This document shows, piece after piece, positions 47,457 through 55,424 of a stretch of DNA of 55,424 nucleotides. The DNA comes from Pseudoalteromonas sp. T1lg88 (GTDB lineage: Bacteria > Pseudomonadota > Gammaproteobacteria > Enterobacterales > Alteromonadaceae): assembly GCF_002964765.1 (NCBI RefSeq), contig NZ_PQCF01000032.1, forward strand, positions 846,893-902,316, given 5' to 3'. The notes under the pieces were generated by a model. The model did not search any database and was not told where the DNA came from. It saw nothing but the letters and a program-made list of their open reading frames with translations. The translations under genes and the position numbers were made by a program. Position 1 is the stretch's first letter, and the number at the start of each line of letters is the position of its first letter.

Positions 47457-47483
47457 TAAAAAAGCCGACACTCGGTGCCGGCT
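47457..47483 (-). terminator. Terminator of the GAPDH gene
   Basis: Leftward AGCCG-G-CAC / GTG-T-CGGCT stem, then TTTTTTATTG. Confidence 0.85.
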
Positions 47484-47503
47484 AGTCTTGTTCTATACGC
47501 TTA

Positions 47504-48949
47504 TTAGCGTGGCAAGCTTGGGTGAGTAACCTCAGCCATGTCTTGCATACAACGTACAACCTGACAGCTGTAGCCGAACTCGTTATCGTACCAAACGTAA
47601 AGTACTACGCGGTCACCGTCAACAATCGTTGCTTTTGAGTCAACCACACCGGCGTAACGGCTGCCTACAAGGTCAGTCGATACGATTTCAGTCGATGCTG
47701 TGTAGTCGATTTGGTCGCGCAGGTCTGAGTAAAGCGCCGTGTCACGTAGGAAGGCGTTAAGCTCTTCTACGTTCGTTGCGGTCTCAAGGTTCAGGTTCAA
47801 AATAGCCATTGAAACGTTAGGCGTAGGTACGCGGATAGCGTTACCAGTTAGCTTGCCTTCAAGCTCTGGAAGCGCTTTAGATACCGCTTTAGCTGCACCA
47901 GTAGAGGTGATAACCATGTTCAATGCAGCAGCACGACCACGACGCTCAGCCGAGTGGTAGTTGTCGATCAGGTTCTGGTCGTTGGTGTACGAGTGTACAG
48001 TTTCAACGTGACCATTCTTGATACCGAACTTGTCGTTAAGAGCTTTCAAAGTAGGTGTGATGGCGTTAGTTGTACAGCTTGCCGCACACACGATCTTGTC
48101 TTCTGCTTTGATATCACTGTTGTTAACACCGTATACGATGTTCTTGATATTGCCCTTAGCAGGAGCGGTAAGTAGTACTTTCGCCGCGCCTTTAGCTTCA
48201 AGGTGCTGACCTAGGCCCGCTTCGTCTTTCCAGATACCTGTGTTATCAACAACGAGTGCGTCTTTGATACCGTAAGCCGTGTAATCAACTTCGCTTGGTG
48301 AGTTCGCGTAGATCACCTGGATGTAGCTGCCGTTTGCTTTAATAGCATTACGCTCATGATCAACAGTGATTGAACCGTTGAAAGGACCGTGGATTGAATC
48401 ACGACGCAACAGGCTGGCACGCTTTTCAAGGTCACCGTCTTTACCGCCACGAACAACGATGGCACGAAGGCGAAGATCAGCATAAGGACCTGATTTTTCG
48501 ATAAGTAGACGAGCTAGTAGACGACCGATACGACCGAAACCGTAAAGTACTACATCGCGCGGCTCTTTCGCTGCACCGGCGTTAACGATTTCAGCTAGTT
48601 CATCGTTTAGGTATTCTTCAACAGAGCGACCATTGGCTGCATCTTTGTATAGGTAGTTGTAGGCTAACTTACCGATATCGATACGAGCAGAGTTTAACTC
48701 CATTTTGCTAATGGCTTCTAGGAATGGGAAGCTTTCACGTAAACGCAGTTTTGAATCTTCAAATTGAGCGACGGTTTTGTGCGCTTTGATGATATCGATG
48801 GTGCTGGCACTTACTAGCGGACGGCCATATACAGCAATTTCGATACCACGGTTGCGGTACAGTTTACCAATAATAGGTTGCATACTTTCAGCGAAGTCTT
48901 GGCGTTCCTGCCAGCTGTTTAAGTATTCTTGCTCGTGAGATAAGGTCAT
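47504..48949 (-). CDS. Glyceraldehyde-3-phosphate dehydrogenase, long form
   Basis: A 481-residue GAPDH, about 145 residues longer than the usual type. The extension is N-terminal (residues 1-125, helical). The Rossmann domain begins at VVLYGFGRIGRLLARLL (about 130), the catalytic Cys is in CAASCTTNAITP, the His partner in VETVHSYTNDQNLID and the phosphate site in GAAKAVSKALPEL and TGNAIRVPTPNVS. Similar ~480-residue enzymes occur in Shewanella, Vibrio and Pseudomonas beside a standard GAPDH and have been linked to gluconeogenic flux. A perfect dyad 132 bases upstream of the start may be its operator. Confidence 0.93.
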   Translation of the reverse strand: MTLSHEQEYLNSWQERQDFAESMQPIIGKLYRNRGIEIAVYGRPLVSASTIDIIKAHKTVAQFEDSKLRLRESFPFLEAISKMELNSARIDIGKLAYNYLYKDAANGRSVEEYLNDELAEIVNAGAAKEPRDVVLYGFGRIGRLLARLLIEKSGPYADLRLRAIVVRGGKDGDLEKRASLLRRDSIHGPFNGSITVDHERNAIKANGSYIQVIYANSPSEVDYTAYGIKDALVVDNTGIWKDEAGLGQHLEAKGAAKVLLTAPAKGNIKNIVYGVNNSDIKAEDKIVCAASCTTNAITPTLKALNDKFGIKNGHVETVHSYTNDQNLIDNYHSAERRGRAAALNMVITSTGAAKAVSKALPELEGKLTGNAIRVPTPNVSMAILNLNLETATNVEELNAFLRDTALYSDLRDQIDYTASTEIVSTDLVGSRYAGVVDSKATIVDGDRVVLYVWYDNEFGYSCQVVRCMQDMAEVTHPSLPR

Positions 48950-49241
48950 TGTTTCTGCCTTTGAAATTTGATTTGAACGGATATCAACCCCAGCACTTCA
49001 TTGTTCCGACCACAAAGTGAGAGCGTGATCAAGGACAATATGCCTGTTGCCGGGCGCCCATATTCTAATGCAAAGTGGCGACAATAACCACCTCTAGTTA
49101 TTGTTAACTCATTAGCCCAATAAGAGACGGTGAAAAATTAAAAGATTGGGATAAGAAATAGCGGCGTTCAAAAACACAGTGCCGGACAGGGGCACTTAAA
49201 TAAATGTGCAGGCAAGGAATAGCGGCCAATTTCAGGCATTA
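48950..49241. promoter_or_regulatory. Intergenic region upstream of GAPDH with a perfect dyad
   Basis: The gap between the GAPDH start and the ihfA terminator contains ACAATAAC (49081-49088) and GTTATTGT (49097-49104), perfect 8-bp inverted arms with an 8-base spacer. A TAGAAT on the minus strand near 49066 may be the -10 of the GAPDH promoter, placing the dyad at or above its -35. Nothing coding is visible. Confidence 0.45.
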
Positions 49242-49267
49242 AAAAAGCAGCCCTAAGGCTGCTTTTT
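49242..49267. terminator. Terminator after ihfA
   Basis: AAAAAGCAGCC-CTAA-GGCTGCTTTTT, a perfect 11-bp stem with A and T tracts, ending the pheST-ihfA transcript. Confidence 0.92.
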
Positions 49268-49271
49268 ATGA

Positions 49272-49574
49272 TTAAGACTCAAGCTTACTGGTACCGACTT
49301 CAACACGGGTTTTCAGTTTTTGCCCAGGCCTAAAGGTAACCACACGGCGCGCCGAAATAGGAATATCCTCTCCGGTTTTTGGGTTACGACCCGGTCGCTC
49401 TTTCTTATCGCGAAGATCAAAATTGCCAAAGCCAGAAAGCTTGATCTGCTCCCCATTCTCTAAAGCTGAGCGGATTTCTTCAAAAAACGCTTCAACTAGT
49501 TCTTTGGCATCCTTTTTATTGATCCCCAACTTCTCAAATAGGTGTTCAGCTATGTCGGCTTTGGTAAGCGCCAT
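49272..49574 (-). CDS. ihfA: Integration host factor subunit alpha
   Basis: IHF-alpha of 100 residues (E. coli 99), the DNA-bending nucleoid protein that pairs with IhfB. The N-terminus [21 protein letters not shown] and the DNA-inserting beta-arm tip [14 protein letters not shown] with its Pro are diagnostic. It starts 2 bases after pheT ends, the same pheS-pheT-ihfA order as in E. coli. Confidence 0.98.
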   Translation of the reverse strand: MALTKADIAEHLFEKLGINKKDAKELVEAFFEEIRSALENGEQIKLSGFGNFDLRDKKERPGRNPKTGEDIPISARRVVTFRPGQKLKTRVEVGTSKLES

Positions 49575-49576
49575 AT

Positions 49577-51964
49577 CTAGTCCCTCAACGATGCATTAAA
49601 CTCTTTAGCCAAAGTGGCTACGACGTTGTCGACAACTTGGTTGATATCCTTCTCTTCGAGCGTTCTATCAACCGCCTGCAGTGTCAGAGCAATTGCCAAA
49701 CTCTTATAATCTGGCTCTATACCTTTGCCCTTATACACATCGAATAAGTTTAGGTCAACCAATTGATTTCCGCCAACTTTTTCTATCGCGGCCAAAACAT
49801 CACCGGCATTTACTTCGTCTTTGACTAAAATCGCGATATCGCGGCGGTTCGATGGGAACTTTGAAATAGCCTTAGCCTGTGGCAACACGCGGTTGTTAAG
49901 CGCGGCGATTTCAATTTCAAACACAAATGCGGTGCCGTTAATACCCAATTGCTTATGCAATTGTGGGTGTAAAGCGCCAATAAAGCCAACCTTTACGCCA
50001 TCTGCATAAATGGCCGCGCTTTGACCTGGGTGCAAACCATCACAGGCCTCGGCTTTAAAGCTAAAGCGTGCACTGGTATTGCACAGCGCCAATAAAGCCT
50101 CTACATCGCCTTTGACATCGAAGAAATCCGCCGCACGGCTATCAAGATTCCAATGTTCACCATAACAACTGCCGGCAACCACGCCGCCAATCACAGCCTG
50201 CTGCTGCACGCCGTTTTCGGCGTTTTCATCGGCAATAAACTTCAGTCCTTGCTCGAAGAAGCGAATACGTGGCTGTTGGCGATTCTGGTTATACACCAAA
50301 GTATTAAGTAGGCCAGGCATTAAAGACTTACGCATCACCGACATTTCGATAGAGATAGGATGCGGTAATACCAGGCTGTTTTCTTCACCGTGAATGGCAT
50401 TTTGCACCTTAGGATCAACGAAGCTATAGGTAATTGCTTCTTGATAGCCACGGGTTACCAAGGTGTCGCGCATACGCTTGATGGCTACGTCCCCTTCGTT
50501 ATGACGGGTCATATTCAACTTGGCTAATGGCGCCTCGTTAGGAATATTGTTGTAACCGAATACGCGTGCCACTTCTTCGATTAGATCTTCTTCGATGCGA
50601 ATATCAAAACGGTAGCTAGGCACATCCGCCTGCCAGGTGTTGTTTTCGAACTGCACATCCAGACCTAGGCGGCGCAAGATATTGGTAACAGTTTCATCAT
50701 CGATATGATAACCAATTACGCGGTCTAGACGCTCGCGACGAAGTGTTACCGCCGTTACCTTAGGCAATTGCTCAGGGGCAACCGCTTCAACGATTGGGCC
50801 AGCCTGACCGCCAACGATTTCAAGCAGCAAGGCAGTAGCACGCTCCATGGCATCGCGCTGCAGAGCGAAATCTACACCACGCTCATAGCGGTGTGAGGCA
50901 TCTGTATGCAAACCATAGCTGCGTGCTTGGCCGGCAATCGCAACTGGGTTGAAGAAAGCACTTTCAAGCAGGATGTCTGAGGTCTTTTCGGTTACACCCG
51001 AGTGCTCACCGCCAAAGATACCGGCCATGGCCAGGGCTTTGTTATGATCGGCGATCACTAGAGTTGATTCGTTTAATTTCGCCGTGTTGCCGTCAAGCAA
51101 TACCAGCTCTTCACCGGCGTTGGCGCTACGTACCTTGATACCACCTTCGATGGCATTAAGATCAAAGGCGTGCATAGGGTGACCTAGCTCAATCAACACA
51201 TAGTTGGTCACATCTACGACCGGGTCGATTGAACGAATGCCACTGCGACGCAGTTTTTCAACCATCCACAGTGGTGTTTGCGCATCCAGGTTAATGCCCT
51301 TTAGCACGCGACCAAGATAACGCGGACATGCTTCTTCATTCACCAGCTCGATGCTGATCTTATCGTCGATTGTTGGTTCAACCGCAGGAATTTCAAGCTC
51401 TTTAACGTCTAGGTTGTTCAGTACACCCACTTCACGAGCCAGGCCTTTAATACCTAAACAGTCGCTGCGGTTTGGCGTCAAATCAACGTCGATAATCTTG
51501 TCGTCGAGAGCAAGATATTCACGTAGGTCCTGACCGATAGGCGCATCAAGAGGCAATTCCATGATGCCGTCGCCTTCTTCGCTGATACCTAGCTCAACAA
51601 ACGCACATAACATGCCGTGTGAAGGCTGGCCACGAAGCTTGGCTTTTTTGATTTTAAAGTCACCCGGAAGAACGGCACCCACTTTCGCTACGGCCACTTT
51701 TAGGCCTTGGCGACAGTTTGGCGCGCCACAGACGATATCGAGTAGCTCGTCTTCGCCCACGTTAACCTTGGTCACACGCAGTTTATCTGCATCCGGGTGT
51801 TGGCCACATTCAACCACTTCACCTACAACTACACCTTCAAATTGACCCGCAGCGGCATCAACACCGTCTACTTCAAGGCCAGCCATAGAAAGTTGCTCTG
51901 CCAGTTCATTCGCGTCGATGGCCGGGTTAACCCATTCGCGTAACCACTTTTCACTGAATTTCAT
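49577..51964 (-). CDS. pheT: Phenylalanyl-tRNA synthetase beta subunit
   Basis: PheRS beta of 795 residues (E. coli 795). The N-terminal OB tRNA-binding domain (about 40-150: [18 protein letters not shown]), B3/B4 editing domain (about 210-370), B5 domain (about 400-475) and the C-terminal FDX-ACB anticodon-binding domain (about 700-795) are all present. It forms an alpha2-beta2 enzyme with PheS, 13 bases upstream. The small helix-turn start [14 protein letters not shown] is standard. Confidence 0.98.
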   Translation of the reverse strand: MKFSEKWLREWVNPAIDANELAEQLSMAGLEVDGVDAAAGQFEGVVVGEVVECGQHPDADKLRVTKVNVGEDELLDIVCGAPNCRQGLKVAVAKVGAVLPGDFKIKKAKLRGQPSHGMLCAFVELGISEEGDGIMELPLDAPIGQDLREYLALDDKIIDVDLTPNRSDCLGIKGLAREVGVLNNLDVKELEIPAVEPTIDDKISIELVNEEACPRYLGRVLKGINLDAQTPLWMVEKLRRSGIRSIDPVVDVTNYVLIELGHPMHAFDLNAIEGGIKVRSANAGEELVLLDGNTAKLNESTLVIADHNKALAMAGIFGGEHSGVTEKTSDILLESAFFNPVAIAGQARSYGLHTDASHRYERGVDFALQRDAMERATALLLEIVGGQAGPIVEAVAPEQLPKVTAVTLRRERLDRVIGYHIDDETVTNILRRLGLDVQFENNTWQADVPSYRFDIRIEEDLIEEVARVFGYNNIPNEAPLAKLNMTRHNEGDVAIKRMRDTLVTRGYQEAITYSFVDPKVQNAIHGEENSLVLPHPISIEMSVMRKSLMPGLLNTLVYNQNRQQPRIRFFEQGLKFIADENAENGVQQQAVIGGVVAGSCYGEHWNLDSRAADFFDVKGDVEALLALCNTSARFSFKAEACDGLHPGQSAAIYADGVKVGFIGALHPQLHKQLGINGTAFVFEIEIAALNNRVLPQAKAISKFPSNRRDIAILVKDEVNAGDVLAAIEKVGGNQLVDLNLFDVYKGKGIEPDYKSLAIALTLQAVDRTLEEKDINQVVDNVVATLAKEFNASLRD

Positions 51965-51977
51965 TTATCACGACCTC

Positions 51978-52982
<1,005 letters not shown>

Positions 52983-53051
52983 TTAAAGTGTTTATTTAGC
53001 CACTTATGATAACCAAAGGGCCGCATTGATTCTAGCCCCGCGCGCCTGTTT

Positions 53052-53756
53052 CTACAGCTTTAGTGTGGCTTTTATAAAAGGAATGGTGAGCTTGCGTTGT
53101 GCCGCCATGGATGCATGATCCAAAGTATCGAGTACATCCAGTAAGGCACGCATATCACGACTAAGACGCGTCAGTAAAAAACGCGCACATTCATCGGATA
53201 GCTCCAGGCCGCGCATCTTGGCGCGGTTGGTCAGTGCCTGCGCCTTATCATCATCGCTCATGGAGCGAATTTGCAAGGTGGTGCCCCACTTTAAGCGCGA
53301 CTCGAGATCAGGCAGATCCAAATGCAACATATCAGGCAGCAAGTCGGCGGAGATAAGTAAGAGCTTACCTGGCTCGTTAAAGCGGTTAAAGAAGTTAAAA
53401 AGCGCTTTTTCCCAGGCTTCATCCCCGGCAATAAGATGTAAATCATCGATACAGACCACATCGAGGGCATCCACCCCTTCAAGCACTTGCGGGCCGTAAT
53501 GCTGCACTTCGCTCAGTGATAACAGCATGCTGGACAAGCCAAGCTCCTGAGCATGAACACAGGTGGCATAAAGCAAATGCGATTTTCCGGAATCACCTAA
53601 ACCGCATAAATAGGTATATTGAAACTGCTCGTTCAACTGATTAAATGACGAGCGCAGATGACTAACCTCTAGGGAATCCTCACCGCCAAAATAACTGGCA
53701 TAGGTTTCGTCATCCGGCAAGGTCACCGGCAGTGCTAATTGCGAGCTAAGCATCAT
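53052..53756 (-). CDS. hda: DnaA regulatory inactivator Hda
   Basis: Hda of 234 residues, an AAA+ protein that stimulates hydrolysis of ATP-DnaA after replication starts. The N-terminal clamp-binding motif QLALPV is present; the DnaA-like AAA+ core has a P-loop CGLGDSGKSHLL, Walker B VVCIDDLHLIAG and a sensor II region LTRLSRDMRALLDVLD. There is no DnaA DNA-binding domain 4. Two methionines open the frame; either could start. It begins 3 bases after the DUF2066 gene and precedes pheS. Confidence 0.95.
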   Translation of the reverse strand: MMLSSQLALPVTLPDDETYASYFGGEDSLEVSHLRSSFNQLNEQFQYTYLCGLGDSGKSHLLYATCVHAQELGLSSMLLSLSEVQHYGPQVLEGVDALDVVCIDDLHLIAGDEAWEKALFNFFNRFNEPGKLLLISADLLPDMLHLDLPDLESRLKWGTTLQIRSMSDDDKAQALTNRAKMRGLELSDECARFLLTRLSRDMRALLDVLDTLDHASMAAQRKLTIPFIKATLKL

Positions 53757-53759
53757 AGA

Positions 53760-54806
53760 TTACTGCCACGCGTACTCGAGCGCATCATTACTATTGGAGT
53801 AGTAAAACTTCTGCGGATCGCGATAGTCACTAAAGTAAGAATCCAGGGTTAACGCTTTCTTGAGATCTTCCACACCACCTGTGTGGCTAATACGGATTTC
53901 AACCAGCTCCTGACTGATGTGCGTCACCGCCGCATCGGTCACTACACTTAAGCTTTTTAAACGGCGCACGGCATATTCAATATCGACAAAATTCTGAGTG
54001 TTATATAGCTTTAGGGTTTGCTGTTGCGCTTCATAGCTGGAGCTAGCATCAATTGCATATTCGCTCGCCAAAGCGCTGGCTAAGGCATCAATCATATCGC
54101 CCACAACCTCTTGTTGTTCGCCCTGATGCTTTACTCCTTCAAACTGATCTTCATTGGTAAAACGCCACTCCAAGGCCCAGCCGTCGGTGTTTTCATCTTT
54201 ATAAAGACGCGCAGATACAACCCGCTCAGCCATATAGCGCTCAGAGGCAATATCCAGAGAGTCACTGAAGTTACCCCAAACATCGGCCACGGTCACATGT
54301 TGGTGATCCTCTAAATCAAATAACGGCGTTACCACGGGGACACCACGACGGGATGCTCGCTCGGCAATTTGCTCTTGAATTTGCGGGTAAGAGTCGGCGG
54401 TCATAAGTTCACGACGCCAACCATCTTCTATGGCTAACCAGATAGCCACCAAGGGACGACGATTGCCCCATAAGGGAAGGCCTGCGTCACGCACCAAGGC
54501 GTTAACCTTGTTGCCATCGAATTCTACCTGTAAATAAGATTCACCCTTATTATCCGCGTACTCATATTTAGTCATGTAACTAGCGATATCGGGCAAGGCA
54601 GCACGCACCTTAGAGTTTTCGGCCGCATTGGCGTCACCTGTCACTTTAACAAGGACATTAAGCAGCGCATTTTGGCTCGCGGTAGCTCGACTAGTCCGGG
54701 TTTTATCTTCGACCGGCTGGCGATATTGGTATAAGTCTTTTACTTCAATTGCCTGCAGCGGCAAAGCGCCAAAAGCTATAACTAACAGTAATAAATTACG
54801 GATCAC
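53760..54806 (-). CDS. DUF2066 domain protein
   Basis: A 348-residue protein with a signal peptide (NLLLLVIAFGALPLQA/IEVK), so probably periplasmic or envelope-associated. The DUF2066 region follows (ASQNALLNVLVKVTGDANAA, then GLPLWGNRRPLVAIWLAIED). The family almost always sits next to hda in this group of bacteria but has no assigned function. It is the first gene of a leftward run with hda, 3 bases apart. Confidence 0.88.
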   Translation of the reverse strand: MIRNLLLLVIAFGALPLQAIEVKDLYQYRQPVEDKTRTSRATASQNALLNVLVKVTGDANAAENSKVRAALPDIASYMTKYEYADNKGESYLQVEFDGNKVNALVRDAGLPLWGNRRPLVAIWLAIEDGWRRELMTADSYPQIQEQIAERASRRGVPVVTPLFDLEDHQHVTVADVWGNFSDSLDIASERYMAERVVSARLYKDENTDGWALEWRFTNEDQFEGVKHQGEQQEVVGDMIDALASALASEYAIDASSSYEAQQQTLKLYNTQNFVDIEYAVRRLKSLSVVTDAAVTHISQELVEIRISHTGGVEDLKKALTLDSYFSDYRDPQKFYYSNSNDALEYAWQ

Positions 54807-55042
54807 GTCGTCTTAAACCTTAGTGTGAATGCCCTGATCCTAAAACAAAGCCAGTGACAAAGCAAAGGGTTAGCCAAGATTAGTTAACTAGCTGAATCCC
54901 TGGTTAATTAGCTACTCACAGGCGGCTAATTTTGGTGCAATTGCTCCCCTACTTTTTTCTGAATTTTTGAGTAAGGAACTAATGAAGCGACTTAATGAGT
55001 TTACCCCAGCAAAACAATAAACGCTGTGTAAAACCTAAAATT

Positions 55043-55125
55043 CAGAAAGCAAAAAACCCGCTTTATTGCTGCAATCGAATATATTGGAATAAAAAGCATA
55101 AACGCCAGAAAGCAAAAAACCCGCT
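55043..55125. repeat. Direct repeat of the rRNA-terminator left arm
   Basis: A 20-base block ending AAAAAACCCGCT occurs at 55043-55062 and again at 55106-55125, 63 bases apart. Only the right copy is followed by its complementary arm, so the left one is a relic of a second terminator or of a lost 3' gene copy. Confidence 0.7.
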
Positions 55126-55141
55126 CATTGAGCGGGTTTTT
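55115..55141 (-). terminator. rRNA operon terminator
   Basis: AAAAACCCGCTC-N3-GAGCGGGTTTTT, a perfect 12-bp stem; leftward it follows the 5S gene by about 10 bases and has a T tract in its right arm. Confidence 0.93.
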
Positions 55142-55151
55142 CTGAATAGGA

Positions 55152-55268
55152 GCCTGGTGATGACCTACTTTCACATGGCAAATGCCACACTATCATCGGC
55201 GCTGTTCCGTTTCACTGCTGAGTTCGGCATGGGGTCAGGTGGGTCCAGAACGCTATTGTCACCAAGCA
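55152..55268 (-). rRNA. rrf: 5S ribosomal RNA
   Basis: About 117 bases matching 5S rRNA on the minus strand: 5' end TGCTTGGTGACAATAGCG, the universal CCCACCTGACCCCATGCCGA and AACTCAGCAGTGAAACG blocks, and a 3' end CACCAGGC that pairs with the 5' end. The boundaries may be off by a base or two. Confidence 0.95.
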
Positions 55269-55390
55269 AATTGGTTACTAATCGCTGTTGCAATCAGTAT
55301 TAAATTCGGAAAGCTTTATAAGTAATGTGTCTACTTCAGTCTTTAATTTCTAACTTCTAACTTAACAGTCTCACACCATTTTGGTGTTGT

Positions 55391-55424
55391 ATGGTTAAGC
55401 CTCACGGGTAATTAGTACAGGTTA
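55391..55424 (-). rRNA. rrl: 23S ribosomal RNA, 3' end only
   Basis: Minus-strand sequence GTACTAATTACCCGTGAGG followed by CTTAACCAT is the conserved 3' terminus of 23S rRNA; the rest lies beyond the window. The 122-base 23S-5S spacer (55269-55390) contains no tRNA. Confidence 0.9.

Larger units (their letters stand above)
54807..55151. other. Region between the 5S rRNA gene and the DUF2066 gene
   Basis: Holds the rRNA operon terminator, a second partial copy of its sequence and presumably the promoter for DUF2066-hda. No convincing gene is seen. Confidence 0.5.

Noticed and set aside
55269..55390. tRNA gene in the 23S-5S spacer
   Set aside because: No cloverleaf or T-arm consensus in these 122 bases.

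Overview
The window comes from a marine-type gammaproteobacterium, most likely an Alteromonadales relative (Shewanella, Ferrimonas or Pseudoalteromonas-like). The basis is core-gene protein lengths almost identical to enterobacterial ones (MetG 677 aa, PheT 795, DapE 375, AlaA 405), families largely confined to that order (DUF2987, a CLCA_X-type protein, DUF2066 next to hda, a ~480-residue GAPDH) and two MITE-like intergenic repeats of the kind that litter those genomes. No species call can be made from sequence alone.

Layout, left to right. 1-1.3 kb: a truncated DUF2987 gene overlapping a Bax-like glucosaminidase, both leftward. 1.5-9 kb: dGTPase, a palindromic repeat, then an envelope group (DUF481 outer-membrane protein, a DcaP-like porin broken by one frameshift, and a glutaminase with a signal peptide), followed by xthA, a CbiM-like membrane protein and rlmA. 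9-13 kb: yfbV diverging from ackA-pta. 13-19 kb: an ACT protein, a YffB-type reductase, dapE and an M15 peptidase; then alaA and an Hpt protein leftward; then a DTW (tRNA acp3U) enzyme overlapping a CLCA_X-type protein. 19-28 kb: dcd-apbC diverging from metG, a quinone oxidoreductase, a chromosomal KfrA_N coiled-coil protein, a LysR regulator, an unknown protein and an unusual isocitrate dehydrogenase paralogue. 28-36 kb: a TIGR02285-type periplasmic protein, yceJ-yceI, a second MITE-like repeat, a GNAT, a prolyl oligopeptidase lipoprotein, a GbsR-type regulator, a STAS-like protein and an M14 peptidase. 36-40 kb: a frameshifted ccoG, an AT-rich accessory patch that looks like a solitary integron-type cassette, and a sigma-54 activator. 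40-49 kb: an overlapping operon of zinc-ribbon, YeaC, DUF349 and DUF1439 genes, an alanine/glycine:cation symporter, a CCP-like M14 peptidase and the long GAPDH. 49-55.4 kb: DUF2066, hda, pheS, pheT and ihfA read leftward, with the 3' end of an rRNA operon (23S tail, 5S, terminator) upstream of them, also leftward.

Most of this is housekeeping DNA: acetate overflow (ackA-pta), nucleotide pools (dcd, dgt), lysine/peptidoglycan precursor supply (dapE), translation (metG, pheST, rlmA, rrn), Fe-S carriage (apbC) and replication control (hda). The less ordinary parts are the AT-rich patch at 37.8-38.8 kb with an attC-like end, the isocitrate dehydrogenase paralogue with a substituted catalytic tyrosine, the exported glutaminase beside outer-membrane proteins, the KfrA_N gene with a long inverted repeat in front of it, and perfect dyads upstream of ackA and the GAPDH gene. 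Three genes (porin, ccoG, cassette gene) are each split by a one-base shift at a short homopolymer, so sequencing error and true decay both have to be considered. I did not find a clear-cut new multi-gene system; the cassette-like patch is the best candidate for something undescribed.
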